A stretch of DNA of 64,000 bases from Actinoplanes sp. N902-109 (GCF_000389965.1 NC_021191.1:4031501-4095500), one strand, 5' to 3'. Shown: positions 15,538 to 26,040, numbered from the stretch's first letter. Program-made: numbers and translations. Notes: generated by a model from the letters alone, not told the origin.

Positions 15538-18004
15538 TCAGCCGGGACCGGCGGTCGCCGCGGGCTCGCCGGTCGGGGCCAGCCGGACCTGGGCGTCGGC
15601 CACCGTGACGCCGCCCGGGCCGGCCAGCACCGGGGCCAGCTCCAGGTCGGCGATCTCGGGATGCTCCTCGGCCAGCCGGCTCAGCCGCAGCAGCAGGTCC
15701 TCCAGCGCGGCGGTGTCCACCGCCGAGGACTTGCCGCGCCCGCCCGGCCACGGCCGGATGCCCAGATCGCGCCACATCCGCCCGGCGTCGTACCCGGTCA
15801 GCGGGACCAGCCGCAGCGACCGGCCGGTGCGCCCGCCGCCGGCCTGCACCTGCACCTGCACCACCGAGCCGAACGGCGGGATCAGCCGGATGCCTGCGCT
15901 CAGCTCGACCGGCGCCGTGTGCTGGCGCTGCACCAGCACCCCCTCGACCGGCGGACCGGGCGCGGTGAGCAGCTCGAACGCCTCGCGGACGGCGGCCGGG
16001 CCGGTCAGCCCGAGCCGGACCGCCGAGGGCCGGCCCGGCACCGGGGAGCACGGGCGGACCAGCACCGGATAGCCGGTCCGCTCGGCGGCGGCCACCGCGG
16101 TCACCCCCGGTGGTGGCGCGGCGAACCGGAACGAGCGTGATGCCGTACGCGGCCAGCAGCTCACTCACGTGCCGGCGGTGCAGCCAGCCGGGGTGTGCGG
16201 CCACCGCGCGGCCGATCACCATCCGGGCCTGCTCCGGTGCGATGCCCGGCAGGCGGGTGTGCCGGGTCAGCGGCTGACGTTGCCACAGCGCCCACCGGTG
16301 GGCGTACCCGAGGGCCCGGATCGCCTGCTCGGGCAGAGGGTAGACGGGGGTCTGGCGGGCACCGATGCTGAGGAGGTGATCGTTGCCGCCGGCCAGCACC
16401 GCGGCGACGGTGACGCCGGGATGGTTGTCGGCCACCTCGCCGAGGGCCGCCATCATGCCGGTGGGGCAGGTCGCCCGGGTGCCGACCACGATCGGCAGCA
16501 GGATGTCGATCTCACCGCTGCCGGCCAGAGCCTCCGCCGCCGTGGCGAGCGCCGCGGGCCCGGCGTCGATCGGCAGCACGACCGGGTTGTCCCGGCCGCG
16601 GGGCAGCTGGGTCCGGGTGTCGCGGGTCAGCGGGGACACGATGAAGCCGGCCGCCTCGGCCCGGTCGGCGGCCAGCCCGGCCAGACTGTCGGCGTTGCCC
16701 ACGATCGCCAGCCGGGTGCCGGTCACCGGGGGCCGGCCCACCAGCAGCCGCGCCGCGTCCAGCAGCTCGTCCAGCCCGGCGGTGCGGATCACCCCGGCCT
16801 GGTCGAACAGCGCGTCCATGAGTTCCGGCTGAGCCGCCCGCAGGCCCGCGCTGCCGACCGCCAGCACCGGTTTGCGCCGGCCCAGCGCCCGTACGGTGCG
16901 CGCGAACCGGCGGGGATCGCCCAGCCCCTCGAGCTGCAGGGCGACCGCGCGGGTGCCCGGGTCGTCGTACCAGTGGGCGATCAGGTCGTCGGGGCCGACG
17001 TCGAGCTGCTCGCCCAGCGACACGAAGCTGGAGATCCCGCAGCCGCTGCGGGTCGCCCCGGCCAGCAGGGCGATGCCCACCGCGGCCGACTGCGCGGCCA
17101 CCGCCAGGCCGCCCGCCGGTGGACGCACCGGCGCCAGGCAGGCGTTGAGCCGCAGACCCGGATCGGTGCCCAGGACGCCGATGCTGCCCGGCCCGAGCAG
17201 CCGCAAACCGTAGCGCCGGGCGATGCCCAGCACCTCGGCGCGGCGGCGCCGGCCGGCCGGTCCACCGGTGCCGAACCCCTTGCTCAGCACGACCGCGCTG
17301 CGCACCCCGCGGTGCCCGGCGGCGATGAGCACCTCGGGCACCAGCTCGGCACGGACGGCCACGACCACCAGATCGACCGCCTCGGGCAGGCCCGCGACAC
17401 TGCGCCCGGCGGGCAGCCCGCACACCGGGTGCCCGGCCGGGTTGACCGCGTACAACCGGCCGCGGAAGCCCTGGTCGCGCAGCGCGCGCAGGATCTCGTG
17501 CCCGGCGCCGCCGTGTCGCGGACCGGCACCGACCACGGCCACCGAGCGTGGCGCCAGCAGCGGCCGGAGCGCCCCGGCACCGTCAGCGGCGGGCGTCCCG
17601 CGGACGAACTCGGCGATCCCGGCGGCGGGGGCCCGGGCGGCGAGATCCTCCAGCAGCAGCGTGCCGATGCCCCGGCCGAGCTGGTCGCTGGCGACGAACA
17701 CGGCCACCTCAGCCATCCGGCTGCCGTGCCCCAGCCGGGCCGCACACGCCACACCGATCAGCCCGGTGCCCTCGGCGGCGACCACGGTCAGCCGATCCTC
17801 GCGCGCACCCGGTCCGGCGGCGGGCGCGGGCTGCTCCGGCGCCATCCGGAACCGCAGCCACGGGTTCGCCGCACCGGCTCCCGCCTGCAACGCGGCCAGC
17901 GCCGCGCGGTCACCGGACCGCACCGGCCGGATCGTGACCACCCCACCGTCGCAGGCGAGCACGTCGGTGCCCGGCGGATCCTCGACGGGCGCTGAGCGGG
18001 TCAT
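15538..18004 (-). pseudogene. Frameshifted GNAT/NDP-forming acyl-CoA-synthetase-like protein (Pat-like)
   Basis: Domain order: GNAT acetyltransferase (about 17.95-17.6 kb), CoA-binding (LLAPRSVAVVGAGPRHGGAGHE), succinyl-CoA-ligase-like (SSFVSLGEQLDVGPDDLIAHWYDDPGT), and ATP-grasp (GYPVLVRP onward). Intact relatives are Pat-type protein lysine acetyltransferases. Two lesions are visible. The GNAT domain lacks its last strands: GIAEFVRGTPAADGAG runs straight into the CoA-binding domain. Near 16120-16135 the frame shifts between ITLVPV and RFAAPPPGVTAVAAAERTGYP, possibly from loss of one CCGGT copy. A sequencing error could explain the second but not the first. Confidence 0.75.
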
Positions 18005-18112
18005 CGTGACCACAGCCTTGCCCGCCGGCCCTGCACGCGGAAGGGGCATGAGTCCCATCCTGCCCACCCCGGCGCCCCCGGCGGAAGGGCCGCCGCGGGC
18101 CAGATTGCCGGG

Positions 18113-18898
18113 CTGCGTGCTTCGGTACGGACCGCCGCGCTGGCCGCGCTGCTGACCGGCGGAACGCTCACCGGGCTGTTCGCCGCGAGCGCCGCACCGG
18201 CGCCGGGCGGTTACCGGACCGTCGTCCTCGGCACCCTCGGCGGGGACCGTAGCGTCCCGCAGGGCTTGTCCGACAACGGCGAGGTCGTCGGCTGGTCCGC
18301 CACGGCCGCGGGCCTGACCCACCCGTTCCGGTGGGCCGGCGGCGCGATGACCGACCTGGGCACCCTCGATCAGGTCGACGGCGGCTGGGGGATCGCCACC
18401 GCGGTCAACCGGTTCGGCACGGTGGCCGGGCAGAGCCGCCGCAACGGGGTGGCCCGGGCGGTGCGCCGGCAGCACGGCGTGATCACCGATCTGGGTACGC
18501 TCGGCGGCGGCACAAGCTTCGCCACGGCGATCAACGACCGGGGTGACATCGCCGGGCTGGTCCTCGATGCCGGGGCGGCGCAGGCCGCGCTGTGGCGGCA
18601 CGGCCGGTTGCAGGTGATCGGACACCTGCCGGGAGGCACCGCCTCCGGGACGAACGACATCAACGACTGGGGCGTGGTCCTCGGCGCCGGCAATGTCAGC
18701 AGCGGATCGGTGGAGGACCACGCCTTCCTGTGGCGGCGCGGGGTGTTCCGGGACCTGTCCGGCGCCGAGGTGCCGAACGGCGCCCGCAGCCTCGACAACG
18801 GCAACGCCATCATCGGCGTCGTGCCGGGTCCGGCTGCCGCACCGTTCCGGCCCGACGCCGGCGCAGGGTCGCCGGCAGCAGCGCCCCGAGGGCGGTGA
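18113..18898 (+). CDS. HAF-repeat secreted protein, start uncertain
   Basis: Reading frame with a signal-peptide-like start (RTAALAALLTGGTLTGLFAASAAPA) followed by HAF repeats (PFRWAGGAMTDLGTLDQVDGG, then GVITDLGTLGGGTSFATAINDRGDIAG). HAF proteins are exported beta-structured proteins of unknown role. No ATG, GTG or TTG lies in frame before the signal core; CTG at 18113 is the nearest possible start. The 3' end runs 89 bp over the neighbouring minus-strand gene and the last repeat is cut short. It may be a decaying gene. Confidence 0.6.
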   Translation: MRASVRTAALAALLTGGTLTGLFAASAAPAPGGYRTVVLGTLGGDRSVPQGLSDNGEVVGWSATAAGLTHPFRWAGGAMTDLGTLDQVDGGWGIATAVNRFGTVAGQSRRNGVARAVRRQHGVITDLGTLGGGTSFATAINDRGDIAGLVLDAGAAQAALWRHGRLQVIGHLPGGTASGTNDINDWGVVLGAGNVSSGSVEDHAFLWRRGVFRDLSGAEVPNGARSLDNGNAIIGVVPGPAAAPFRPDAGAGSPAAAPRGR

Positions 18899-19237
18899 GC
18901 GCGTAGATGCCGAGCAGCCCGGCGCCGTAGTCGCGCGGCAGCAGGGACGCGTTGTCGCTGCCGCGCGCCGCGCTGATCAGCATCGGCAACCCGACGACGG
19001 TCACGGCCGCGTCGATGATCAGGGCTCCCATGACGTACGGCCGGAGCCACGCCGGGCACCAGCGCCGCACCAGGGCACCGGTTGCGGCCACGAGCGGCAG
19101 GAACACCGCGTCGTGCAGGACCAGCACCACGACCAGGAACAGCAGCACCCCGGCCTTGACGTCGGGATCGCCCAGGGCGCCGGCGACGGCGTAGCCCATG
19201 GTCAGCACGCCCGCGCCGATCAACAGCCGGCGGGCGA

Positions 19238-19241
<4 letters not shown>
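18810..19241 (-). CDS. Small membrane protein of the molybdopterin-oxidoreductase operon
   Basis: A 143-aa protein with about four hydrophobic segments (LLIGAGVLTMGYAVAGALG, AGVLLFLVVVLVLHDAVFLPL, PYVMGALIIDAAVTVVGLPML, YGAGLLGIYALTALGALLPAT) and an Arg-rich C-terminus. The ATG overlaps the oxidoreductase stop (ATGA). It is the last gene of a five-gene operon. The conserved H-D pair in LVLHDAVFLPL might hint at a cofactor, but I do not recognise the family. Confidence 0.75.
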
Positions 19242-20364
<1,123 letters not shown>

Positions 20365-20368
<4 letters not shown>

Positions 20369-21021
20369 CGGGGGATCAGCGTGGCGAACCATCGGCGGGC
20401 CTCCGTCCAGGTGGTGGCGATGCGCAGCCCGCTGCCGCGGGTCAGCGGGCGCAGGTCGTCGGCGGCGACCACGGCCCAGCCGAAGGCGGCGCTGATCGGG
20501 TGCCCGTGCAGGCTCAGCCGGGCCTGACCGGACCAGCTGCGGGTGCCGGGCGCCGCGAGTTCCAGGTGCACGCGCCCGGTGGCGCTCAGCAGCTCGCGGC
20601 AGCGGCGCAACAACCGGTGCGGGTCGCCGCCGATGCCGACGTTGCCGTCGGCCAGCAGCAGGTGCTCCCAGCGGCCCTCGCCGGGTACCGGTTGGAACAC
20701 GTCGCGGCGCAGCGCGGTGGCACCCCGGGCCCGGGCCAGGCGCACCGCGGTGGCGCTGACGTCGATGCCGAGCGCCGGGCGGCCGAGCTGGTTCAGCGCG
20801 TACGTCAACCGGCCCGGACCACAGCCGACGTCCAGCGTGGCACCGGTGCACCGGGCGATCAGCCCGTCGTCGCCGGGCAACCACGGCTGGGCCCAGGCGG
20901 CGGCGTCGATGCGGTGCGGCGTGCCCTGCGCGTCATGGACGGTCAGCGACGCCGGATGGCCGTCGGCTGCCCGGCGCAGTGCGGTGTCGAAGACCGCGAG
21001 CGGTGCAACGGCGGTGCTCAT
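20365..21021 (-). CDS. SAM-dependent methyltransferase
   Basis: A 218-aa class I methyltransferase with motif I LDVGCGPGRLTYALNQLG near residues 58-75 and the acidic second strand ALGIDVSATAVRLARARG. Methyl acceptor unknown. It overlaps the DUF2064 gene and the oxidoreductase gene by 4 bp on both sides. Its constant company in this operon suggests it modifies the product of the glycosyltransferases. Confidence 0.85.
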
Positions 21022-21659
21022 GCGACCACCCGCGGCCGCAGGGCGTGGCATGCGGCGGCGAACCGGCTGCCGGGCGGGCACATCGCGGCGACCTCGGCGG
21101 CGTCGGCCGCGGTGTCCACGTCGCGCAGCGTCGGCAGCCCCGCCGGTTCGACCCCGGCCCGGCGCAACGCGGTCAGGGTGCGGGCGCCCGTGTCGGCCGT
21201 GGACATGGGTACGTCCCGCAGCACCGTGGCGATCAGGGGATCGGCCAGTCCGAGCGCCCACCAGCCGCCGTCGGCGGCCGGGCCGAACACCGCGGGGGCA
21301 CCGGCAGCCAGCGAGCGGACCGCGCCGGCCAGCACGGCGGTGGTCAGCTGCGGGGTGTCCATCCCGATCAGCAGGCTCGGCCGGCCGGGCAGCGCGGTGG
21401 CGGCGAAGGCGTGCGCGATGCGCTCACCGAGCGAGGTCCCGCGCTGTGCGGTGCGGGTCCAGCCCGGCGGTGCCGGGTGGGCGCCCTCGACGACCAGAGC
21501 GGGCGCGACGTCCAGGGTGGCCGCGACGGTGTCCAGGGTGTCGGTGAGGGCAGCCGCCGCGAGCCGGGCCGCCTGCTGCGGGGTGTACGGCGGGCACAGC
21601 CGCGTCTTCACCCGGCCGGGCACCGGGGTCTTGGCCAGCACGATCAGCCGGACGGTCAT
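21018..21659 (-). CDS. TIGR04282/DUF2064 family glycosyltransferase-like protein
   Basis: A 213-aa protein of nucleotidyl/glycosyltransferase A fold, with the signature LIVLAKTPVPGRVKTRLCPPYTPQQAA at the N-terminus and GMDTPQLTTAVL and GPAADGGWWALGL further on. The family is annotated as arsenosugar-biosynthesis-type glycosyltransferase, but most members have no assayed activity. ATGA overlaps join it to the GT2 gene before it and the methyltransferase after it. Confidence 0.83.
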   Translation of the reverse strand: MTVRLIVLAKTPVPGRVKTRLCPPYTPQQAARLAAAALTDTLDTVAATLDVAPALVVEGAHPAPPGWTRTAQRGTSLGERIAHAFAATALPGRPSLLIGMDTPQLTTAVLAGAVRSLAAGAPAVFGPAADGGWWALGLADPLIATVLRDVPMSTADTGARTLTALRRAGVEPAGLPTLRDVDTAADAAEVAAMCPPGSRFAAACHALRPRVVA

Positions 21660-22315
21660 CGGGCCAGCACCGCGCTCATGTCGCGGATCGTGCGCACCGT
21701 CCCGCGTACCGTGCCGGTGACCTTGGAGCGGGTCCCCGCCGCCCGGGGCGAGTAGGTCACGTCGACCTCGGTGATCGGCCAGCCCGCCCGGGCCGCGCTG
21801 ATCAGCAGCTCCAACGGGTAGCCGAAACGCCGGTCGCGGATGTCCAGCGCCAGCAGGTCGGTCCGCCGGGCGGCCCGGACCGCACCGATGTCGTGCACGG
21901 CCAGCCCGGCACTGCGGCGCAACCGGGCCGCCAGCACGGCATTGCCGAGCCGGGCGTGCACCGGCCAGGCCCCACGACCGACGGCCCGGCGACGGCCCAC
22001 CACCAGCCGCGCGGCGCCGGCCAAGACGGGGGCGGTCAGCCGGGGCAGCTCGGCCGGGTCGAACGAACCGTCCGCGTCCAGCACACAGACCACGCCGTCC
22101 GGGGGATCGGCGGCCACGACCCCGGCGTGCACGGCCGCGCCGTACCCGGGCTCCGGCACGCTGATCACCCGCATGCCGAGCGCGCGGGCCACGTCGGCCG
22201 AACCGTCCGTGGAGCCGTTGTCCACCAGCAAGGCCCGGTATCCGGCGGGCATCCGCGCGGCGAGGCCGGGCAGCGCCGGGGCCTCGTCGCGACAGGGGAG
22301 AATCACATCGACCAT
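21656..22315 (-). CDS. Family 2 glycosyltransferase
   Basis: A 219-aa GT2 enzyme with VDVILPCRDEAPALPGLAARMP at the N-terminus, VDNGSTDGSADVARALG, and the metal-binding DXD-type VLDADGSFDPAEL. No membrane helices are evident. The ATG at 22315 is preferred over 22333 because a TACCTT -10 lies 7 nt before it. It is the first gene of the minus-strand operon that runs to 18810 and is divergent from the epimerase operon. Confidence 0.85.
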   Translation of the reverse strand: MVDVILPCRDEAPALPGLAARMPAGYRALLVDNGSTDGSADVARALGMRVISVPEPGYGAAVHAGVVAADPPDGVVCVLDADGSFDPAELPRLTAPVLAGAARLVVGRRRAVGRGAWPVHARLGNAVLAARLRRSAGLAVHDIGAVRAARRTDLLALDIRDRRFGYPLELLISAARAGWPITEVDVTYSPRAAGTRSKVTGTVRGTVRTIRDMSAVLAR

Positions 22316-22322
22316 GCCGGGC

Positions 22323-22328
22323 AAGGTA
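22323..22328 (-). promoter_or_regulatory. -10 element of a leaderless promoter (GT2 operon)
   Basis: TACCTT on the minus strand, 7 nt before the ATG at 22315. Confidence 0.5.
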
Positions 22329-22362
22329 TCCACGGTTGCCGGGCCGTGGACCGGGTTCGCGG

Positions 22363-22440
22363 CTTACCGGTTTCTTACGGCGGCTCAGCGGTTCCGGAGG
22401 GCTTACCGCTTTCTTACGGCAGGGCTTACCGCTTCCTTAC
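22363..22440. promoter_or_regulatory. Six CTTAC half-sites in three 11-bp-spaced pairs
   Basis: CTTAC occurs at 22363/22374, 22402/22413 and 22425/22436, each pair exactly 11 bp apart (CTTACCG-N4-CTTACGG). Direct repeats with 11-bp spacing are the typical recognition pattern of OmpR/PhoB-type regulators. The cluster sits between the two divergent operons, close to the two-component genes at 26.0 kb. Confidence 0.7.
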
Positions 22441-22479
22441 GGCCGCGCCGGGAGCGGTGCCGGGTGCCGTCCGCGGCCC

Positions 22480-22485
22480 TACGGT
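22480..22485 (+). promoter_or_regulatory. -10 element of a leaderless promoter (epimerase operon)
   Basis: TACGGT, 7 nt before the ATG at 22493, with no Shine-Dalgarno. Confidence 0.6.
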
Positions 22486-22492
22486 CGGCGGC

Positions 22493-23539
22493 ATGACGCA
22501 CGTACTCGTGACCGGCGGCGCCGGTTTCATCGGCTCGCACGTGACCGCGGCCCTGGTCGACGCCGGACATCAAGTGTCCGTGGTGGACTCCGGGCATCCG
22601 GCCGCGCACAACGGCCCGCTGCCGGCCGACATCCACGGTGTCCCGGTGCGCCGGATCGACGTACGCGACGCCGAAGCGGTCGCCGGGGCGCTGCGCGGGA
22701 TCGACGCGGTGGTGCACCAGGCGGCCATGGTCGGGATGGGGGTGGACGCGGACGACCTGCCCGACTACGTCGGCTGCAACGATCTCGGTACGGCGGTGCT
22801 GCTGGCCGCGATGGCCCGGTCCGGCGTACGGCGGCTGGTGCTGGCCAGCTCGATGGTGGTCTACGGCGAGGGCCGCTACGGCTGCGCCACCCACGGCTTC
22901 GTGGCCCCCGCCGGGCGTACCCCGGCCGACCTGGCCGCCGGCCGCTTCGAACCGGTGTGCCCGGCCTGCGCCGAGCCGCTGGAATCGGTGCTGGTGGCCG
23001 AGGACGCGCCGGTCGACCCGCGCAGCGTCTACGCGGCGACCAAGGTCGCCCAGGAACATCTGAGTGCGGCATGGGCCCGGCAGACCGGCTCGTCGGTGGT
23101 CGCGTTGCGTTACCACAACGTGTACGGCCCCGGGATGCCGCGCGACACCCCGTACAGCGGGGTGGCGGCGATCTTCCGGTCCGCGCTGGCCGCTGGGCGT
23201 GCCCCCCGGGTGTACGAGGACGGCCGCCAGCGCCGCGACTTCGTCCATGTGTCCGACGTGGCCCGGGCCAACCTCGCCGCGCTCGACTCGACCGGCGAGG
23301 CCGGCTTCCGGGCGTACAACATCGCCTCGGGCCGGACCACGACGGTGGGCGAGCTGGCAGCGGCGCTGTCCCGGGCGATGAGCGGCCCGGCGCCGGTGGT
23401 GACCGGGGAGTTCCGGGCCGGGGACGTGCGCCACGTCGTCGCGTCACCGGCGCTGGCCCGTGCGGAGCTGGGGTTCACTGCCGAGGTGGGGCTCGACGCG
23501 GGGCTGGCCGACTTCGCCGTGGCCCAGCTGCGCGGATGA
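22493..23539 (+). CDS. NAD-dependent epimerase/dehydratase
   Basis: A 348-aa extended short-chain dehydrogenase that should act on a nucleotide-linked sugar. The Rossmann motif is VTGGAGFIGSHV at residues 6-17, with the catalytic SSM ... SVYAATKVAQEH (YxxxK). A Cys-rich insertion, CATHGFV ... CPACAEPLESVL (residues about 132-167), separates the conserved segments; its C-x2-C arrangement is uncommon in epimerases. An ATGA overlap couples it to the large membrane protein. Probably supplies a sugar to the glycosyltransferases encoded opposite. Confidence 0.87.
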   Translation: MTHVLVTGGAGFIGSHVTAALVDAGHQVSVVDSGHPAAHNGPLPADIHGVPVRRIDVRDAEAVAGALRGIDAVVHQAAMVGMGVDADDLPDYVGCNDLGTAVLLAAMARSGVRRLVLASSMVVYGEGRYGCATHGFVAPAGRTPADLAAGRFEPVCPACAEPLESVLVAEDAPVDPRSVYAATKVAQEHLSAAWARQTGSSVVALRYHNVYGPGMPRDTPYSGVAAIFRSALAAGRAPRVYEDGRQRRDFVHVSDVARANLAALDSTGEAGFRAYNIASGRTTTVGELAAALSRAMSGPAPVVTGEFRAGDVRHVVASPALARAELGFTAEVGLDAGLADFAVAQLRG

Positions 23540-25986
23540 ACCGGGGACGGGGCTGGGGAATGCTTCGGCGTACGGCTGCGCGGCTGAGCAGGCCACAACG
23601 TTCCGGCGATGAGCGCGGAGTGCGGGCTTCCGGCGGTGAGCATGGGGTGCGGGCTTCCGGCGGTGAGCATGGGGTGCGGGCTTCCGGCGGTGAGCATGGG
23701 GTGCGGGCTTCCGGCGGTGAGCATGGGGTGCGGGCCGATGTCGCGGTGGCGGGGGCGGCGTTCGGGGTGCTGGCGCTGGTCGCGGCGGCGGGGGCGGCGC
23801 TCTATCTGGCGGGCCGTCCCGTGCACGCCAGCACGGCGCCGTTCACCGCGGTCTGGCGGCCGCATCTGGGACCCGGCACGCTGCCCGCGCTGGTCGTGGC
23901 CGCGCTGGTGATCCGGTACGGCACCCGGCTAGCGACCGCGCTGCCCTGGCGCCGCCTGCTGCTCGCGGCCTACGCGGGGTCGGCGGCGTGGCTGCTGTCC
24001 CTGGCCCTGGTCGACGGGTGGCAGCGCGGCATCGCCGATCGTTTGACCACCCGCCCCGAATATCTCACCGAGGTCCCCGGCGTCCGCAGCGTGCCGCAGA
24101 TGCTGCACGGATTCGCCGCCCGGATCGTCGACGGGCAACCGGATTCGTGGACCACCCACGTCTCCGGTCACCCGCCCGGCGCGTTGCTGGTGTTCGTCGG
24201 GCTCGACCGGGCCGGGCTGCGCGGTGGCGGCTGGGCGGCGCTGGTCTGCATCGCGGTCGCGGCCCTGGCGGCGGTGGCCGTACCGGTGACCGTCCGGGTG
24301 CTCGGCGACGAGTCCGCCGCGCGGGCCGCCGTGCCGTTCCTCGTGATGTTCCCCGGTGCGGTGTGGCAGGGCGTGTCCGCCGACGGGTTGTTCACCGGGG
24401 TGGCGGCGTGCGGGCTGGCGGTGCTCGCCGTCGGGCTGGTCCGGCGGCGGGTCGTGCTCGGGTTCGCGGCGGGGCTGGTGCTCGGGTTCTGCCTCTTCCT
24501 CTCGTACGGGTTGACTGTGGTGGCTTGCCTTGTCATCGCGCTGTTCGTCTTGACTCGTCAATGGTTGACGGTGGCGGTCGCGGCCGTGGGCGGGGTGCTG
24601 ACCGTGGTCGCCGGGTTCGCCCTGGCAGGCTTCTGGTGGCTCGACGGGATGCGGCTGGTGTCGGTGCGCTACTACCAGGGAATCGCGTCGGTCCGGCCGT
24701 ACAGCTACTGGGTGGTGGCAGATCTCGCCCTGCTCGCCGTCGCCGCCGGCCCCGCCGCCATGGTCGTCGTCCGCCGCGCCGCCGTGATCGCAACGGGCCG
24801 AGGAATTGCCGCCGCGACGGATCGGGGGACTGTCGCCCCGCCGGGCCGCGAGACGACCCCTGCGACGGGCTGTGGGGCGGGCCGCGAGACGGCCGCTGGG
24901 ACGGGCTGGGCGACGGGCCGCGAGACGGCCGCTGGGACGGGCCGGGGGACTGGCGCTGCGACGGACCGGGGGACCATCGCCGACGCGGGTGCCGGGGTCG
25001 ATGCGGGTCAGGAGTCAGCGGTGGAGGCGGATCACGGCGCGGTGGCTGAGGCGGATCACGGCGTGGTGGCGGGCTTCGGGCCGGCGGCTGAGGGAAGTCG
25101 CGCGATAGTGGCGGAGGCGAGTTACGGCGCGGTGGCGGACGCGGGTCGCGGTGCGGTGGCGGAGGCGGGTTACGGCGCAGTGGCGGACGCGGGTCGCGGT
25201 GCGGTGGCTGAGGTGGGTCACGGCGCGGTGGCGGGCTTCGAGCCAGCGGCTGAGGTGGGTCACGGTGTGGTGGTGGGCTTCGGGCCAGTGGCTGAGGTGG
25301 GTCACAGCGTGGTGGCGGGCTTCGGGCCGGCGGCTGAGGGGAGTCGCGCGACAGTGACCGAGGCGGGCCGCGGGGCTATGGCGCGAGCGGGTCGTTCGGC
25401 AGCGGCGGAGGTCGGGCACAGTGCGGAGGTCGGACACACTTCGGAAGCGGGTCGCCGGGAGGAGGCGAATCGCCGGGTCGAGGCGGGTCGCGGGGTGGAG
25501 ATCGATGGCGGCCCCGGGGCAGAAGCGGAAAGAAGCCCGGCGGCTGTGCAGGACTCGCGCCCGGGAGCGAGCGTTCAGCAGCGGACCGCAGCGGTCACGG
25601 CGGGGCCGGCGGCAGCACCATCTCGCGGCCGGACACCTGCCCGGGCGGGACGAGCGACGGCGAGCGGGCGGCGGCTGATCCCGGCCGTGCTGCTGTCGTA
25701 CGCGGCAGTGGTGCGCGGTGCGGCAGCGGGTGCGGCGGGCCGGTTCGCGGTGATCCGGGGGCGGCTGGGGCCGGCTGTGCTGCTGCCGCTGGCGGCGGTG
25801 GCGGCTGTGCTGGCCGCTGATCTGTCCGGGTACAGCAAAGCTGAGGTGGAGCGGATCTGGCAGCCGTTCGCGGTGTGGATGGTGGCCGGGGCGGTGCTGA
25901 TCCCGGCCGGGTGGCGGCGTCGCTGGCTCGTGGCGCAGGCGGTGGTGGCGTTGCTGGTCAACCATGTGCTGTTGACGACGTGGTGA
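23536..25986 (+). CDS. Large GT-C-like membrane protein with low-complexity insert
   Basis: An 816-aa integral membrane protein. Residues about 29-64 are four RASGGEHGV nonamers. Then follow about nine hydrophobic segments with the loop WTTHVSGHPPGALLVFVGLDRAG, typical of actinobacterial GT-C-like membrane proteins. Between the segment ending AAMVVVRRAAV and the final membrane segments (LIPAVLLSYAAVV, LGPAVLLPLAAVAAVLAADL) lies a hydrophilic insert of about 290 residues built from GAVAEAGY/GAVADAGR and VAGFGPAAEVGH units. Lipid-linked-sugar transfer is a plausible role but no activity is shown. Confidence 0.75.
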   Translation: MNRGRGWGMLRRTAARLSRPQRSGDERGVRASGGEHGVRASGGEHGVRASGGEHGVRASGGEHGVRADVAVAGAAFGVLALVAAAGAALYLAGRPVHASTAPFTAVWRPHLGPGTLPALVVAALVIRYGTRLATALPWRRLLLAAYAGSAAWLLSLALVDGWQRGIADRLTTRPEYLTEVPGVRSVPQMLHGFAARIVDGQPDSWTTHVSGHPPGALLVFVGLDRAGLRGGGWAALVCIAVAALAAVAVPVTVRVLGDESAARAAVPFLVMFPGAVWQGVSADGLFTGVAACGLAVLAVGLVRRRVVLGFAAGLVLGFCLFLSYGLTVVACLVIALFVLTRQWLTVAVAAVGGVLTVVAGFALAGFWWLDGMRLVSVRYYQGIASVRPYSYWVVADLALLAVAAGPAAMVVVRRAAVIATGRGIAAATDRGTVAPPGRETTPATGCGAGRETAAGTGWATGRETAAGTGRGTGAATDRGTIADAGAGVDAGQESAVEADHGAVAEADHGVVAGFGPAAEGSRAIVAEASYGAVADAGRGAVAEAGYGAVADAGRGAVAEVGHGAVAGFEPAAEVGHGVVVGFGPVAEVGHSVVAGFGPAAEGSRATVTEAGRGAMARAGRSAAAEVGHSAEVGHTSEAGRREEANRRVEAGRGVEIDGGPGAEAERSPAAVQDSRPGASVQQRTAAVTAGPAAAPSRGRTPARAGRATASGRRLIPAVLLSYAAVVRGAAAGAAGRFAVIRGRLGPAVLLPLAAVAAVLAADLSGYSKAEVERIWQPFAVWMVAGAVLIPAGWRRRWLVAQAVVALLVNHVLLTTW
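23620..23727 (+). repeat. 27-bp tandem repeat, four copies
   Basis: Units start at 23620, 23647, 23674 and 23701 and are essentially identical. They encode RASGGEHGV near the N-terminus of the membrane protein, ahead of its first helix. Confidence 0.93.
24793..25660 (+). repeat. Degenerate low-complexity repeat region inside the membrane protein gene
   Basis: About 870 bp of 24-bp and 42-bp units (GAVAEAGY-type octamers, VAGFGPAAEVGH-type longer units), preceded by TGRETAAGTG repeats. It is strictly in frame although the family has only a loop here. Confidence 0.85.
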
Positions 25987-25989
25987 TCC

Positions 25990-26005
25990 GTAAGGGTCTC
26001 GCAAG
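25990..26005. promoter_or_regulatory. 11-bp-spaced GTAAG/GCAAG pair upstream of the response regulator
   Basis: CCGTAAGGGTCTCGCAAGG is the reverse-orientation form of the CTTAC pair seen at 22.4 kb, with the same 11-bp spacing (25990 and 26001). Suggests autoregulation. Confidence 0.5.
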
Positions 26006-26027
26006 GTCTGCGCCTTCGGCGGCTCGG

Positions 26028-26033
26028 TAGCCT
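26028..26033 (+). promoter_or_regulatory. -10 element of a leaderless promoter (response regulator)
   Basis: TAGCCT, 7 nt before the GTG at 26041. Confidence 0.5.
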
Positions 26034-26040
26034 CGGGGCT

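Noticed and set aside
15338..18721. A single 1127-residue minus-strand reading frame
   Set aside because: Only its middle (18004 to about 16130) is real protein; the first ~240 residues are antisense to the HAF gene and the last ~260 are off-frame after the frameshift.
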